From RGIG8748 sp045578205 (lineage in GTDB: Bacteria; Bacillota; Clostridia; UMGS1810), in the NCBI GenBank assembly GCA_045578205.1, contig JAZNJU010000131.1, positions 1 to 16,236 of the forward strand: a stretch of 16,236 nucleotides of DNA, given 5' to 3'. Position numbers and translations under genes: made by a program. This document shows, in pieces, positions 6,565-12,611 of the stretch (position 1 is the first letter of the stretch; every line of letters begins with the position of its first letter). The notes below the pieces were generated by a model that had not been told where the DNA came from, made no database searches, and saw nothing but the letters and a program-made list of their open reading frames with translations.

Positions 6565-6605
6565 AAAAAAACAAGAACACAAGAGAACCGTCCCCTTGTG
6601 TTCTT
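6565..6605 (-). terminator. mltG terminator formed by a REP-like repeat copy
   Basis: On the - strand AAGAACACAAG (6605-6595) pairs with CTTGTGTTCTT (6583-6573) and is followed by G and seven T (6571-6565). It lies 13 bases after the mltG stop. The central 29 bases (6575-6603) are a third copy of the palindrome at 6225-6253 with one difference, so a dispersed repeat appears to provide the terminator. Confidence 0.82.
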
Positions 6606-6618
6606 ATTAAATCGGAAT

Positions 6619-7638
6619 TTATTTCATTGATGCTTCATGTTCTTCCAAAGATTTTGTAAATATGTGAGAACCGTCATTTTTGTTTGTATCTGTGTGGTAG
6701 TAAAGATACTCGTGTTTTTCGGGGTTGATAGAGGCATCTATGGAATCTGCACCCGGATTACATATAGGTCCAACGGGTAACCCATCAATCCTATAGGTAT
6801 TGTAGGGCGAGTCGAGTTCTCTGATGTTTTGAGCGATAAATGATGCAGAATCTGTGTTGTAGAGCCCGTCTGTGGCATCGTAGAGAACGGTGGCATCTAT
6901 CTGATAGCGCATACCCTTTATGCTTCGGTTTTCGATAACTCCTGCAATGGTTGCCCTTTCGCTATGGAGTTTTGCCTCTTTTTCAATCATTGAGGCTTTG
7001 GTTATTATTTTGAATACATCCTTGTAGTTACCTTTTTTGGACTTGTACACTTCGTCAAATCTTTGGAGCATTTTGTCTACTATGTCGTGGCTTGTTGTAT
7101 CCATATAGAACTCATACGTATCGGGGAAGAGAAAACCCTGAAGCACATAGTTGTAATCTGCTTTGGGGATTTCTTTCAAAAACTCGTAGTCATATTCGTC
7201 TGAAAGTGCGCCGAGGAAAGAATCTGCGCTAACTATCCCCTCTTCTTCCAGAAGGCATGCCATCTGTTCGGCAGAATACCCCTCGGGAAAAGTGATTTTT
7301 ACCGTTTCTTTCAGAATTTTGGGTTCTGAAAGACGGGCGCAAATTTCTTCCGAAGACATTGCAGGACTTAAGGTGTATGTCCCGCTTCCGAGTTTTCCGT
7401 TGTATTTGCTTGTTTTCACCTTTATCATAAAAGCGCTTTTGCTTCGTATAAGACCGTTGTCTTTAAGAAGTGTGGCAATGCCGGCTGTTGAGGTGTTCTC
7501 CTCTATTGTAATGAGGACTTCCGTGCCGTTTTTGTCTTTGGGCACATTGGCAAAGTCCAGAACTACAGGCACGACGAAAAATAAAATCAGTGCCAATGCC
7601 ACGATGGATGAAATAATGGTTAATGTTTTTTTCTTCAT
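6619..7638 (-). CDS. mltG: MltG (YceG-like) endolytic murein transglycosylase
   Basis: A membrane-anchored lytic transglycosylase that cleaves nascent glycan strands and is thought to set their length. The 339-residue protein has a short basic N-terminus and one membrane segment (residues about 5-27), then an extracytoplasmic YceG domain. The motifs are KASMIEKEA with the likely catalytic Glu219, YQIDATVLYD in place of the usual DPTV-type motif, and GLPVGPICNPG near residues 286-296. The length matches the family. An AGAGGA ribosome site precedes the ATG. It stands alone on the - strand: a terminator separates it from the upstream ATPase gene and another follows it. No clear promoter was found in the roughly 60 bases between. 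Confidence 0.94.
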   Translation of the reverse strand: MKKKTLTIISSIVALALILFFVVPVVLDFANVPKDKNGTEVLITIEENTSTAGIATLLKDNGLIRSKSAFMIKVKTSKYNGKLGSGTYTLSPAMSSEEICARLSEPKILKETVKITFPEGYSAEQMACLLEEEGIVSADSFLGALSDEYDYEFLKEIPKADYNYVLQGFLFPDTYEFYMDTTSHDIVDKMLQRFDEVYKSKKGNYKDVFKIITKASMIEKEAKLHSERATIAGVIENRSIKGMRYQIDATVLYDATDGLYNTDSASFIAQNIRELDSPYNTYRIDGLPVGPICNPGADSIDASINPEKHEYLYYHTDTNKNDGSHIFTKSLEEHEASMK

Positions 7639-7698
7639 ATGCGTGTCCTCTTTGACGTGTTTTCAAGAGATTTTATGCGGTATCGAATTCGTCATTTT

Positions 7699-7732
7699 AA
7701 AAACAAAAGGCAGCACAATGAGGCTGCCTTTT
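7699..7732 (-). terminator. Terminator of the sugar-ABC ATPase gene
   Basis: On the - strand AAAAGGCAGC (7732-7723) pairs with GCTGCCTTTT (7714-7705) around an 8-base loop, then G and five T (7703-7699). The stem begins 12 bases after the end of the ATPase gene. Confidence 0.88.
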
Positions 7733-7744
7733 GAAATTATTGAA

Positions 7745-8851
7745 TTAGTTAAGGACAACGGCTTCTGTTTCCTTGTCGAAGAGGTGAATCTTGTTGAGGT
7801 CAAAAGCAATCTTGATATCTGTCTGGGGAACAGCGGATGTTCTGGGGTTAACTCTTGCTGTGTAGTTGGTTTCACCAATCTTTAAGTAGAGGAATGTTTC
7901 AGAACCCATCTGTTCTGTAACTTCAACGTGAGCATTTATGATGCTTTCGGAAGAAGTTGCAAGGAATGCTTCTTCATCGTGAAGATCTTCAGGTCTGATA
8001 CCGAGAACAACTTCTTTTCCTTCGCAGCCTGCTGCCTTAATCTTTGCAGCAACGCCTTCGGGAACTTTGATTGTGTTGCCGTCAAAGGAGAGTGTGTCAC
8101 CTGCAGCACCAACTACGCAATCTGTAAAGTTCATCTGGGGGCTGCCGATGAAGCCTGCAACGAACATGTTAGCAGGAGTATTGTAAAGACCCATAGGTGT
8201 GTCTATCTGCTGGATAAATCCGTCTTTCATAACAACGATTCTTGTACCCATTGTCATAGCCTCTGTCTGGTCGTGGGTAACGTAGATGAATGTTGTCTGG
8301 AGTCTCTGGTGGAGTTTGGAGATCTCTGTTCTCATCTGAACACGGAGTTTAGCGTCCAGGTTGGAGAGAGGTTCGTCCATGAGGAATACCTTAGGTTCTC
8401 TTACGATAGCACGGCCGAGAGCAACACGCTGTCTCTGTCCGCCGGAGAGAGCCTTGGGCTTTCTGTCGAGAAGATGGGAGATGTCGAGGATTTTAGCAGC
8501 CTCGTTAACTCTCTTTGTGATTTCTTCTTTCTTTATTTTTCTTAATTTAAGACCGAATGCCATGTTGTCGAAAACGGTCATGTGAGGATAAAGAGCATAG
8601 TTCTGGAAAACCATTGCTATATCTCTGTCCTTGGGAGGAACGTCGTTCATAAGTTTGTCGCCTATGTAGAGTTCGCCTTCGGAAATTTCTTCGAGGCCGG
8701 CAACCATTCTGAGAGTTGTGGATTTACCGCAACCGGAAGGTCCAACGAGAACGATAAATTCCTTATCCTGAATATCGAGACAGAAATCGGAAACAGCAGT
8801 AACGCCGCCGTCATATCTCTTGTAAATGTGCTGTAAACTTAAACTTGCCAT
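7745..8851 (-). CDS. MsmX/UgpC/MalK-type ATP-binding subunit of carbohydrate ABC importers
   Basis: A 368-residue cytoplasmic ATPase of the CUT1 sugar importer class. Walker A is GPSGCGKST (37-45), the Q-loop is near Gln83, the signature is LSGGQRQRVALGRA (from 135), Walker B is VFLMDEPLSNLD (from 155) and the switch histidine is His193 in VTHDQTEAMT. The last 130 or so residues form the TOBE-type regulatory domain typical of MalK, UgpC and MsmX. No permease or binding-protein gene is adjacent, and a terminator and its own promoters frame the gene. That fits a shared ATPase which energises several sugar importers encoded elsewhere, as MsmX does in B. subtilis; this is inference. The ATG follows AGGAGG (8865-8860). 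The exact name within the subfamily cannot be fixed. Confidence 0.93.
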   Translation of the reverse strand: MASLSLQHIYKRYDGGVTAVSDFCLDIQDKEFIVLVGPSGCGKSTTLRMVAGLEEISEGELYIGDKLMNDVPPKDRDIAMVFQNYALYPHMTVFDNMAFGLKLRKIKKEEITKRVNEAAKILDISHLLDRKPKALSGGQRQRVALGRAIVREPKVFLMDEPLSNLDAKLRVQMRTEISKLHQRLQTTFIYVTHDQTEAMTMGTRIVVMKDGFIQQIDTPMGLYNTPANMFVAGFIGSPQMNFTDCVVGAAGDTLSFDGNTIKVPEGVAAKIKAAGCEGKEVVLGIRPEDLHDEEAFLATSSESIINAHVEVTEQMGSETFLYLKIGETNYTARVNPRTSAVPQTDIKIAFDLNKIHLFDKETEAVVLN

Positions 8852-8895
8852 TTAATATACCTCCTAAACATTATAACACATATTAATTTAACATT

Positions 8896-8925
8896 ATTCT
8901 ACCATACTTTTTCGAACTGTTGCAA
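8896..8925 (-). promoter_or_regulatory. Candidate promoter of the sugar-ABC ATPase gene
   Basis: On the - strand TTGCAA (8925-8920) and TAGAAT (8901-8896) lie 18 bases apart, and TGG before the -10 gives an extended -10. Other candidates are TATAAT boxes at 8875-8870, 8960-8955 and 8978-8973 (the first and last with extended -10 TGN), so the gene may have several starts. The small palindrome ATTTTGCCAAAAT (8931-8943) sits just upstream and could bind a regulator. No convincing cre site was found. Confidence 0.5.
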
Positions 8926-9088
8926 TGGTTATTTTGCCAAAATAATCTTCTTAAATTATACAGATTGCATAAATTATAGCACAAAAATTGCCACAAAAAA
9001 ATATTTTGAGGAGAAAATTAGAGTTTTTGCACAATTTGAGATGGGGTTTTTGTAAAAAAGTATTATATTGTGTATGGGTGCAAAGTTC

Positions 9089-9122
9089 AAAAAATAAAAA
9101 AACCACAAATTTTTGTTGTTTT
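9089..9122 (-). terminator. Probable terminator of the rsuA-like gene
   Basis: On the - strand a 10-base stem (9122-9113 with 9108-9099) has nine pairs and one A-G mismatch around a 4-base loop, followed by T-runs (9102-9096 and 9094-9089). It lies about 37 bases after the stop. The rest of 8980-9088 is AT-rich with no gene. Confidence 0.55.
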
Positions 9123-9159
9123 TGCACAAACAAAGAGCGGTTTTACTCACGCACTTTGC

Positions 9160-9861
9160 TTATGTTTCCAAAAGAGCCACTTCTTCGGCAGTGAGTTCGC
9201 GTATCTGCCCTGTTTTGAGACTTTCATCAAGACAAAGCGATCCCATCTTCACTCTTTTTAAGTAAACCACCTTGTTGCCTATCGCTTCCATCATCCGCTT
9301 TACCTGATGAAACTTACCCTCTTTTATTGTAAGATACGCTTCGTTTGGATTTTCCTGTATATTAAGAGTTGCGCCCATTGTTCTGTATCCGTCGTCAAGA
9401 ACTACCCCGTCTTGGAAAGAAATTACATCTTCCCCTTTCAAAGGCAGGTCACATCTTACAAAATACGTTTTGTCCACATGGCTTTTGGGCGAAAGTACCC
9501 TGTGAGTAAGGGCGCCGTCGTTTGTGAGAATGAGAAGTCCCTCTGTGTCAATATCCAGCCTGCCCACGGGGAAAACATCGTAGTGCCTCATATCTTCGGG
9601 CACAAATTCCGTCACCACGGGAAGACGTTTGTCAAAAACTGCGCTGACATAGCCTTGGGGTTTGTTCAGCATAAGATACAAAAAAGGTTTGTATATAATA
9701 GGAAGATTTCCGACAAAAATCCTGTCGGCATTTTCGTCTATCTGAAATGAGGCGTCTTTTACCACGGTGCCGTTCACGGTGACTGTCCCCTCTTTTAAAA
9801 GAATTTTTATTTCTTTTCGGCTTCCTTTTCCGCTGTTTGAAAGAAATTTGTCCAGACGCAT
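9160..9861 (-). CDS. RsuA-type rRNA pseudouridine synthase
   Basis: A 233-residue protein of the RsuA/RluB/E/F family, which converts specific rRNA uridines to pseudouridine. An S4 RNA-binding domain fills residues 1-50 (MRLDKFLSNSGKGSRKEIKILL). The catalytic domain has the hallmark VGRLDIDTEGLLILTNDG with catalytic Asp103, followed by HVDKTYFV and KEGKFHQVKRMM. The length is nearly that of E. coli RsuA, so 16S rRNA position 516 is the likely target, but RluB-like 23S activity cannot be excluded. A GGGGAGGTG site lies five bases before the ATG. A perfect promoter lies upstream and the gene is divergent from rpmH. Confidence 0.91.
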   Translation of the reverse strand: MRLDKFLSNSGKGSRKEIKILLKEGTVTVNGTVVKDASFQIDENADRIFVGNLPIIYKPFLYLMLNKPQGYVSAVFDKRLPVVTEFVPEDMRHYDVFPVGRLDIDTEGLLILTNDGALTHRVLSPKSHVDKTYFVRCDLPLKGEDVISFQDGVVLDDGYRTMGATLNIQENPNEAYLTIKEGKFHQVKRMMEAIGNKVVYLKRVKMGSLCLDESLKTGQIRELTAEEVALLET

Positions 9862-9888
9862 TATTTCACCTCCCCTGTTTGTTCTTAT

Positions 9889-9917
9889 ATTATATATGTT
9901 TGAAACTCATATGTCAA
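9889..9917 (-). promoter_or_regulatory. Perfect sigma-A promoter of the rsuA-like gene
   Basis: On the - strand TTGACA (9917-9912) and TATAAT (9894-9889) are both full consensus with a 17-base spacer. The transcript would start near 9882, about 20 bases before the ATG. Confidence 0.9.
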
Positions 9918-9918
9918 A

Positions 9919-9927
9919 TGTGGATAA
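9919..9927 (-). promoter_or_regulatory. Perfect DnaA box
   Basis: TTATCCACA on the - strand, one base upstream of the -35 box of the rsuA-like gene and 46 bases upstream of the rpmH -35. DnaA boxes are normal near rpmH when rpmH faces dnaA across oriC. Only this one perfect box was seen here, so an active origin at this spot is not supported. Confidence 0.7.
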
Positions 9928-9972
9928 ATAAGGCAAAAATCGTTGTTTCGGAGGACAAGTTGAAAATTTATG

Positions 9973-10001
9973 TTGACAAACAAAAAACAATGGTATATAA
10001 T
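9973..10001 (+). promoter_or_regulatory. Perfect sigma-A promoter of rpmH
   Basis: TTGACA (9973-9978) and TATAAT (9996-10001) are full consensus with a 17-base spacer. The predicted start near 10008 leaves a 130-nt leader before rpmH. Confidence 0.92.
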
Positions 10002-10007
10002 TAGATG

Positions 10008-10138
10008 TGTTTTTTAATCGGCAAAGTATTTGAGGCAGGATAGCAAACACCGTTTTGTACGCGGCGGTTTTCCTATCGGGAGACGGCAGTCCTTGCCGAT
10101 GTTTTGAATTTTCAACTGCTCAAGGAGGTGTAGAGTTA
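10008..10138 (+). promoter_or_regulatory. Long structured 5' leader of rpmH
   Basis: The leader between the predicted start and the rpmH ATG can close with a perfect 8-bp helix, ATCGGCAA (10017-10024) with TTGCCGAT (10093-10100). Nested inside are GATAG/CTATC (10039-10043 with 10073-10077) and a small GAC-GGCA-GTC hairpin. The ribosome site AAGGAGGTG (10122-10130) stays outside the helix. No known leader family is recognised; autoregulation by L34 or another ligand is only a possibility. Confidence 0.45.
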
Positions 10139-10273
10139 ATGAAAAGAACATTCCAGCCAAATGTCAGACACAGAAGCAAGGTTCACGGCTTCAGAGCAAG
10201 AATGAGCGACAGAAACGGCAGAAAAGTTTTGGCTCGCAGAAGATTAAAGGGTAGAAAAGTTTTATCTGCTTAA
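10139..10273 (+). CDS. rpmH: 50S ribosomal protein L34
   Basis: A 44-residue, highly basic protein with the full L34 pattern: MKRTFQPNVRHRSKVHGFRA at the start and GRKVLARRRLKGRKVLSA at the end. L34 is a late-assembling protein of the large ribosomal subunit. The start at 10139 is fixed by AAGGAGGTG at 10122-10130 and by family length. It heads the rpmH-rnpA-yidD-yidC-jag block and has its own strong promoter. The gene is on the same strand as gyrA, which is unusual for Firmicutes. Confidence 0.98.
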   Translation: MKRTFQPNVRHRSKVHGFRARMSDRNGRKVLARRRLKGRKVLSA

Positions 10274-10277
10274 AAAC

Positions 10278-10370
10278 GATTGGGCTTCCCCAATCCTACA
10301 AACAAAAATGTAGGGAACGGCTTAAGAGACTTTGCAAAGTGCAAAGATACCCAAGACCGTTCCGTTTTTT
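10278..10370 (+). terminator. Hairpins and terminator-like attenuator between rpmH and rnpA
   Basis: Three elements lie in the 117-base gap. First is a hairpin GATTGGG-CTTC-CCCAATC (10278-10295). Second is CCTACA/TGTAGG (10295-10300 with 10309-10314), which competes with the others at its edges. Third is a larger stem, GGAACGGCTT (10314-10323) with AAGACCGTTCC (10353-10363, one bulged A), enclosing CTTTGCA/TGCAAAG and followed by G and TTTTTT (10365-10370). The last has the form of a rho-independent terminator placed just before the rnpA ribosome site. It would make much more L34 message than RNase P protein message. Confidence 0.68.
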
Positions 10371-10390
10371 GTATTTCAAGAGGTGTATTT

Positions 10391-10717
10391 ATGAAAGGAA
10401 CCATTAAACTCAATCGGGAATTCACATATGCGTACAGAAAAGGTAAAAAAGTCGTTTCCGATTGCATGGTTTTTCACATCTACAAGAACAAAAAAGAAAA
10501 AACATACCTTGGCATTACCGTGTCCAAGGCAGTGGGAAAGGCACACGACCGCAATCGTGCAAAAAGGCTTATTCGTGTTGCCTTCAGAGAATGTATGCCC
10601 TCTACCGGGTGCGGCTACAATGTTGTAATAGCCGCCAGGGCGAAGATGGCGTATGTACCTTATGAAAAGGTCATATCAGCCATGAAATATTGCATCGAAA
10701 AGTCTGATATTGTATGA
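10391..10717 (+). CDS. rnpA: Ribonuclease P protein component
   Basis: The 108-residue basic protein cofactor of RNase P, which removes 5' leaders from tRNA precursors together with the catalytic RNA. The signature RNRAKRLIR begins at Arg54, preceded by YLGITVSKAVGKAHD. The start is ATG 10391 (MKGTIKLNREF) because a GAGGTG site lies just upstream and this matches family length. An upstream in-frame ATG at 10280 would add 37 unconserved residues encoded by the terminator-like hairpin. The stop overlaps the yidD start by four bases (ATGA), which indicates translational coupling. Confidence 0.96.
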   Translation: MKGTIKLNREFTYAYRKGKKVVSDCMVFHIYKNKKEKTYLGITVSKAVGKAHDRNRAKRLIRVAFRECMPSTGCGYNVVIAARAKMAYVPYEKVISAMKYCIEKSDIV

Positions 10718-10923
10718 AAAAAATTCTTATTTGCATCATAAAGTTTTACCGCAAGAGAATATCCCCAATCAAGAAGCCTTGCTGCAGATTTTATCCAACC
10801 TGCTCGGACTATGCCCTGCAGGCGATAACAAAATACGGAGCACTAAAGGGTTCATACCTTTCTTTAAGACGAATACTACGGTGCCATCCTTTTTCGGATG
10901 GCGGTTACGATCCACTAAAATAG
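10714..10923 (+). CDS. yidD: YidD, membrane protein insertion efficiency factor
   Basis: A 69-residue protein of the YidD (DUF37, haemolytic-domain) family, a small membrane-associated helper of YidC-dependent insertion. It shows the conserved core RISPIKKPCCRFYPTCSDYA and the end RILRCHPFSDGGYDPL. The cysteines of CCRFYPTCS and the HPF motif are intact. It overlaps rnpA by four bases and ends 10 bases before yidC, the usual rnpA-yidD-yidC arrangement. Confidence 0.95.
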   Translation: MKKILICIIKFYRKRISPIKKPCCRFYPTCSDYALQAITKYGALKGSYLSLRRILRCHPFSDGGYDPLK

Positions 10924-10933
10924 GAGGTTGGAA

Positions 10934-11875
10934 ATGAAATTTATCTACAGAGCATTCGGTTATATGCTCAACCTTATATATGGTTTTGTTGAAAACTACG
11001 GCATAGCCATTATTTTGCTTACTTTACTTATAAAGATTATTCTGCTTCCTCTTACTTTAAAGCAACAGAAGTCTATGACAAAGATGCAGCGCATCCAGCC
11101 AAAACTTCAGGAAATCACCGAAAAGTACAAGTACGACAAGGAAAGACAGTCCACAGAAACCATGAAACTGTACAAAGAGTACGGAGTTAATCCCATGGGC
11201 GGTTGTCTTCCCATACTTATCCAGTTTCCCATACTCATCGCGTTCTATCAGGTTATCCAGAAACCCGTTCAGTATGTTCTGGGTCTTGGTGTAAAGGATA
11301 TATCTGCAAAACTTGCTTCTTTCGGCATTGCCGAAAAATCTGCAGGTGCACAGATTCTTCTTGCAAAGAAAATGGGCGAACTCAACTTTGACTTCTTCGG
11401 TCTTGACCTTTCGTTAAACCCCTGGGATGAGTTCAAACCCATCTTCACAGGTGATTTCAGCGTCAATGTGCTTGTTGCCCTCATAATCCCTGTTCTTGCC
11501 TGCGTTACCACATGGCTCACAAGCAAGATTTCGACTATGATGAACGGCAAAAAGGAAAAGAAAGAAGCAGAGGCGCCAAAGAGAGTGCTTTCTCCCGACC
11601 AGAAAAACACAGGAGAAAACAGCGCAGAATCCATGACAAAGTCCATGGGATACATAATGCCCATCATGACTTTGTGGCTCACATTTACATTCCCCGGAGC
11701 AATGGGTCTTTACTGGACTGTTTCCAACGTTTTGGGACTTTTGCAAAACATTGTGTTAAACAGTTACTACAACAGGAAACTCCAGGCAGAAATTGAAGTT
11801 AAAGACAGGGAAATCCAGCAGAGAGTTGAACAAAAAATGAAAAAATATAACATGAAAAAGAAAAAAAGAGGTTAA
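10934..11875 (+). CDS. yidC: YidC/Oxa1/SpoIIIJ-type membrane protein insertase
   Basis: A 313-residue insertase that places proteins in the cytoplasmic membrane, alone or with SecYEG. The first membrane segment (about residues 10-42, with YGIAIILLTLLIKIILLPLT) is followed by a charged cytoplasmic hairpin (MQRIQPKLQEITEKYKYDKERQ). The next segments are GGCLPILIQFPILIAFYQVI, NVLVALIIPVLACVTTWL and the C-terminal pair around YIMPIMTLWLTFTFPGAMGLYW, then a basic tail. No lipoprotein signal is seen. The groove residue that is Arg73 in B. subtilis SpoIIIJ is Lys34 here. The ATG at 10934 fits AGGAGG at 10922-10927; the in-frame TTG at 10928 abuts that site and is less likely. Confidence 0.96.
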   Translation: MKFIYRAFGYMLNLIYGFVENYGIAIILLTLLIKIILLPLTLKQQKSMTKMQRIQPKLQEITEKYKYDKERQSTETMKLYKEYGVNPMGGCLPILIQFPILIAFYQVIQKPVQYVLGLGVKDISAKLASFGIAEKSAGAQILLAKKMGELNFDFFGLDLSLNPWDEFKPIFTGDFSVNVLVALIIPVLACVTTWLTSKISTMMNGKKEKKEAEAPKRVLSPDQKNTGENSAESMTKSMGYIMPIMTLWLTFTFPGAMGLYWTVSNVLGLLQNIVLNSYYNRKLQAEIEVKDREIQQRVEQKMKKYNMKKKKRG

Positions 11876-11881
11876 TGGAAA

Positions 11882-12505
11882 ATGACTAATTTTATAGAAA
11901 AAACAGCAAAAACCAAAGAAGAAGCAATTGAACTTGCACTCTCCGAACTCGGTCTTTCTTTGGAAGAAGTAGAAGTAGAAGTTATTGAAGAAGGTTCAAA
12001 GGGTTTTTTGGGATTTGGCGGAAAAGACGCTGTTGTTAAAGTAAGTTACTCCGACAGTGCCGACAAGAGAGCACAGAAGTTTCTTGACGGTCTTTTCAAA
12101 ATCCTTGGTGAAGAAGTGAACCTGGATGTCAAAAGCGAAGGAAAAGAAATAAACATTGAACTTTCCGGCCCCGATATGGGTGTGGTAATAGGCAAAAGGG
12201 GAGAAACACTCGATGCTCTCCAGCACCTTACAAGCCTTGTTGTAAACAGAGGCGACCTTGATTTTGTAAAGGTTTCTCTTGATACCGAAAACTATCGCGA
12301 AAAGAGAGTAAAGGCACTGGAAAGCCTTGCAGGAAAACTTGCTGCCAAGGTTGTAAGAACAGGCAGAAACACATCACTTGAGCCCATGAACGCATATGAA
12401 AGAAGAATCATTCATGCTACACTTCAGAACCACGACAAGGTAACAACCTACAGTGTGGGTCAGGGCGTAAGAAGAAAAGTTGTAATTGCTCTTAAAAAAG
12501 ACTAA
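11882..12505 (+). CDS. jag: KhpB/Jag RNA-binding protein (Jag_N, KH and R3H domains)
   Basis: A 207-residue single-stranded nucleic acid binding protein, the SpoIIIJ-associated Jag, also called KhpB or EloR. It is linked to cell elongation and RNA regulation in other Firmicutes. The Jag N-terminal domain covers about residues 4-52 (EGSKGFLGFGGKDAVV). The KH domain carries the GKRG loop at 104-107. The R3H domain has Arg174 and His178 in YERRIIHATL. The start lies 7 bases after the yidC stop. An internal terminator-like structure follows and separates it from mnmE. Confidence 0.95.
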   Translation: MTNFIEKTAKTKEEAIELALSELGLSLEEVEVEVIEEGSKGFLGFGGKDAVVKVSYSDSADKRAQKFLDGLFKILGEEVNLDVKSEGKEINIELSGPDMGVVIGKRGETLDALQHLTSLVVNRGDLDFVKVSLDTENYREKRVKALESLAGKLAAKVVRTGRNTSLEPMNAYERRIIHATLQNHDKVTTYSVGQGVRRKVVIALKKD

Positions 12506-12518
12506 AACATAAAATCAC

Positions 12519-12569
12519 AAGGTTGCCGATTGGCTTGCCGAAGTAGTCGGTAGCGAGGCAGCCTTTTTT
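12519..12569 (+). terminator. Terminator between jag and mnmE
   Basis: AAGGTTGCC (12519-12527) pairs with GGCAGCCTT (12557-12565) with one G-U. An inner CCGATT/AGTCGG helix is possible. The T-run is at 12564-12569. It begins 14 bases after the jag stop. No convincing promoter was found in the 42 bases between it and mnmE, so mnmE may rely on read-through or an unrecognised start. Confidence 0.8.
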
Positions 12570-12611
12570 GTTTAATCGTATGCCTTAAATTTTTAAAATC
12601 GGAGAAGTGCC

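Noticed and set aside
5622..6605. CRISPR array
   Set aside because: The repeats are few, palindromic, of unequal spacing and partly inverted; no regular spacer pattern or cas gene is present.
7292..8545. Long plus-strand open frames (7292-7885 and 7928-8545) opposite mltG and the ATPase gene
   Set aside because: Both are antisense to well-supported genes, lack ribosome sites and have unnatural composition.
9862..10138. A functional replication origin here
   Set aside because: Only one perfect DnaA box was found and no AT-rich unwinding cluster with several boxes; dnaA is not adjacent.
10280..10390. Upstream ATG for rnpA that would add 37 residues
   Set aside because: The extension is encoded by the attenuator hairpin, is not family-like and lacks a ribosome site; ATG 10391 has one.
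10928..10930. TTG as the yidC start
   Set aside because: It abuts the AGGAGG site, leaving no spacing; the ATG six bases later is well placed.
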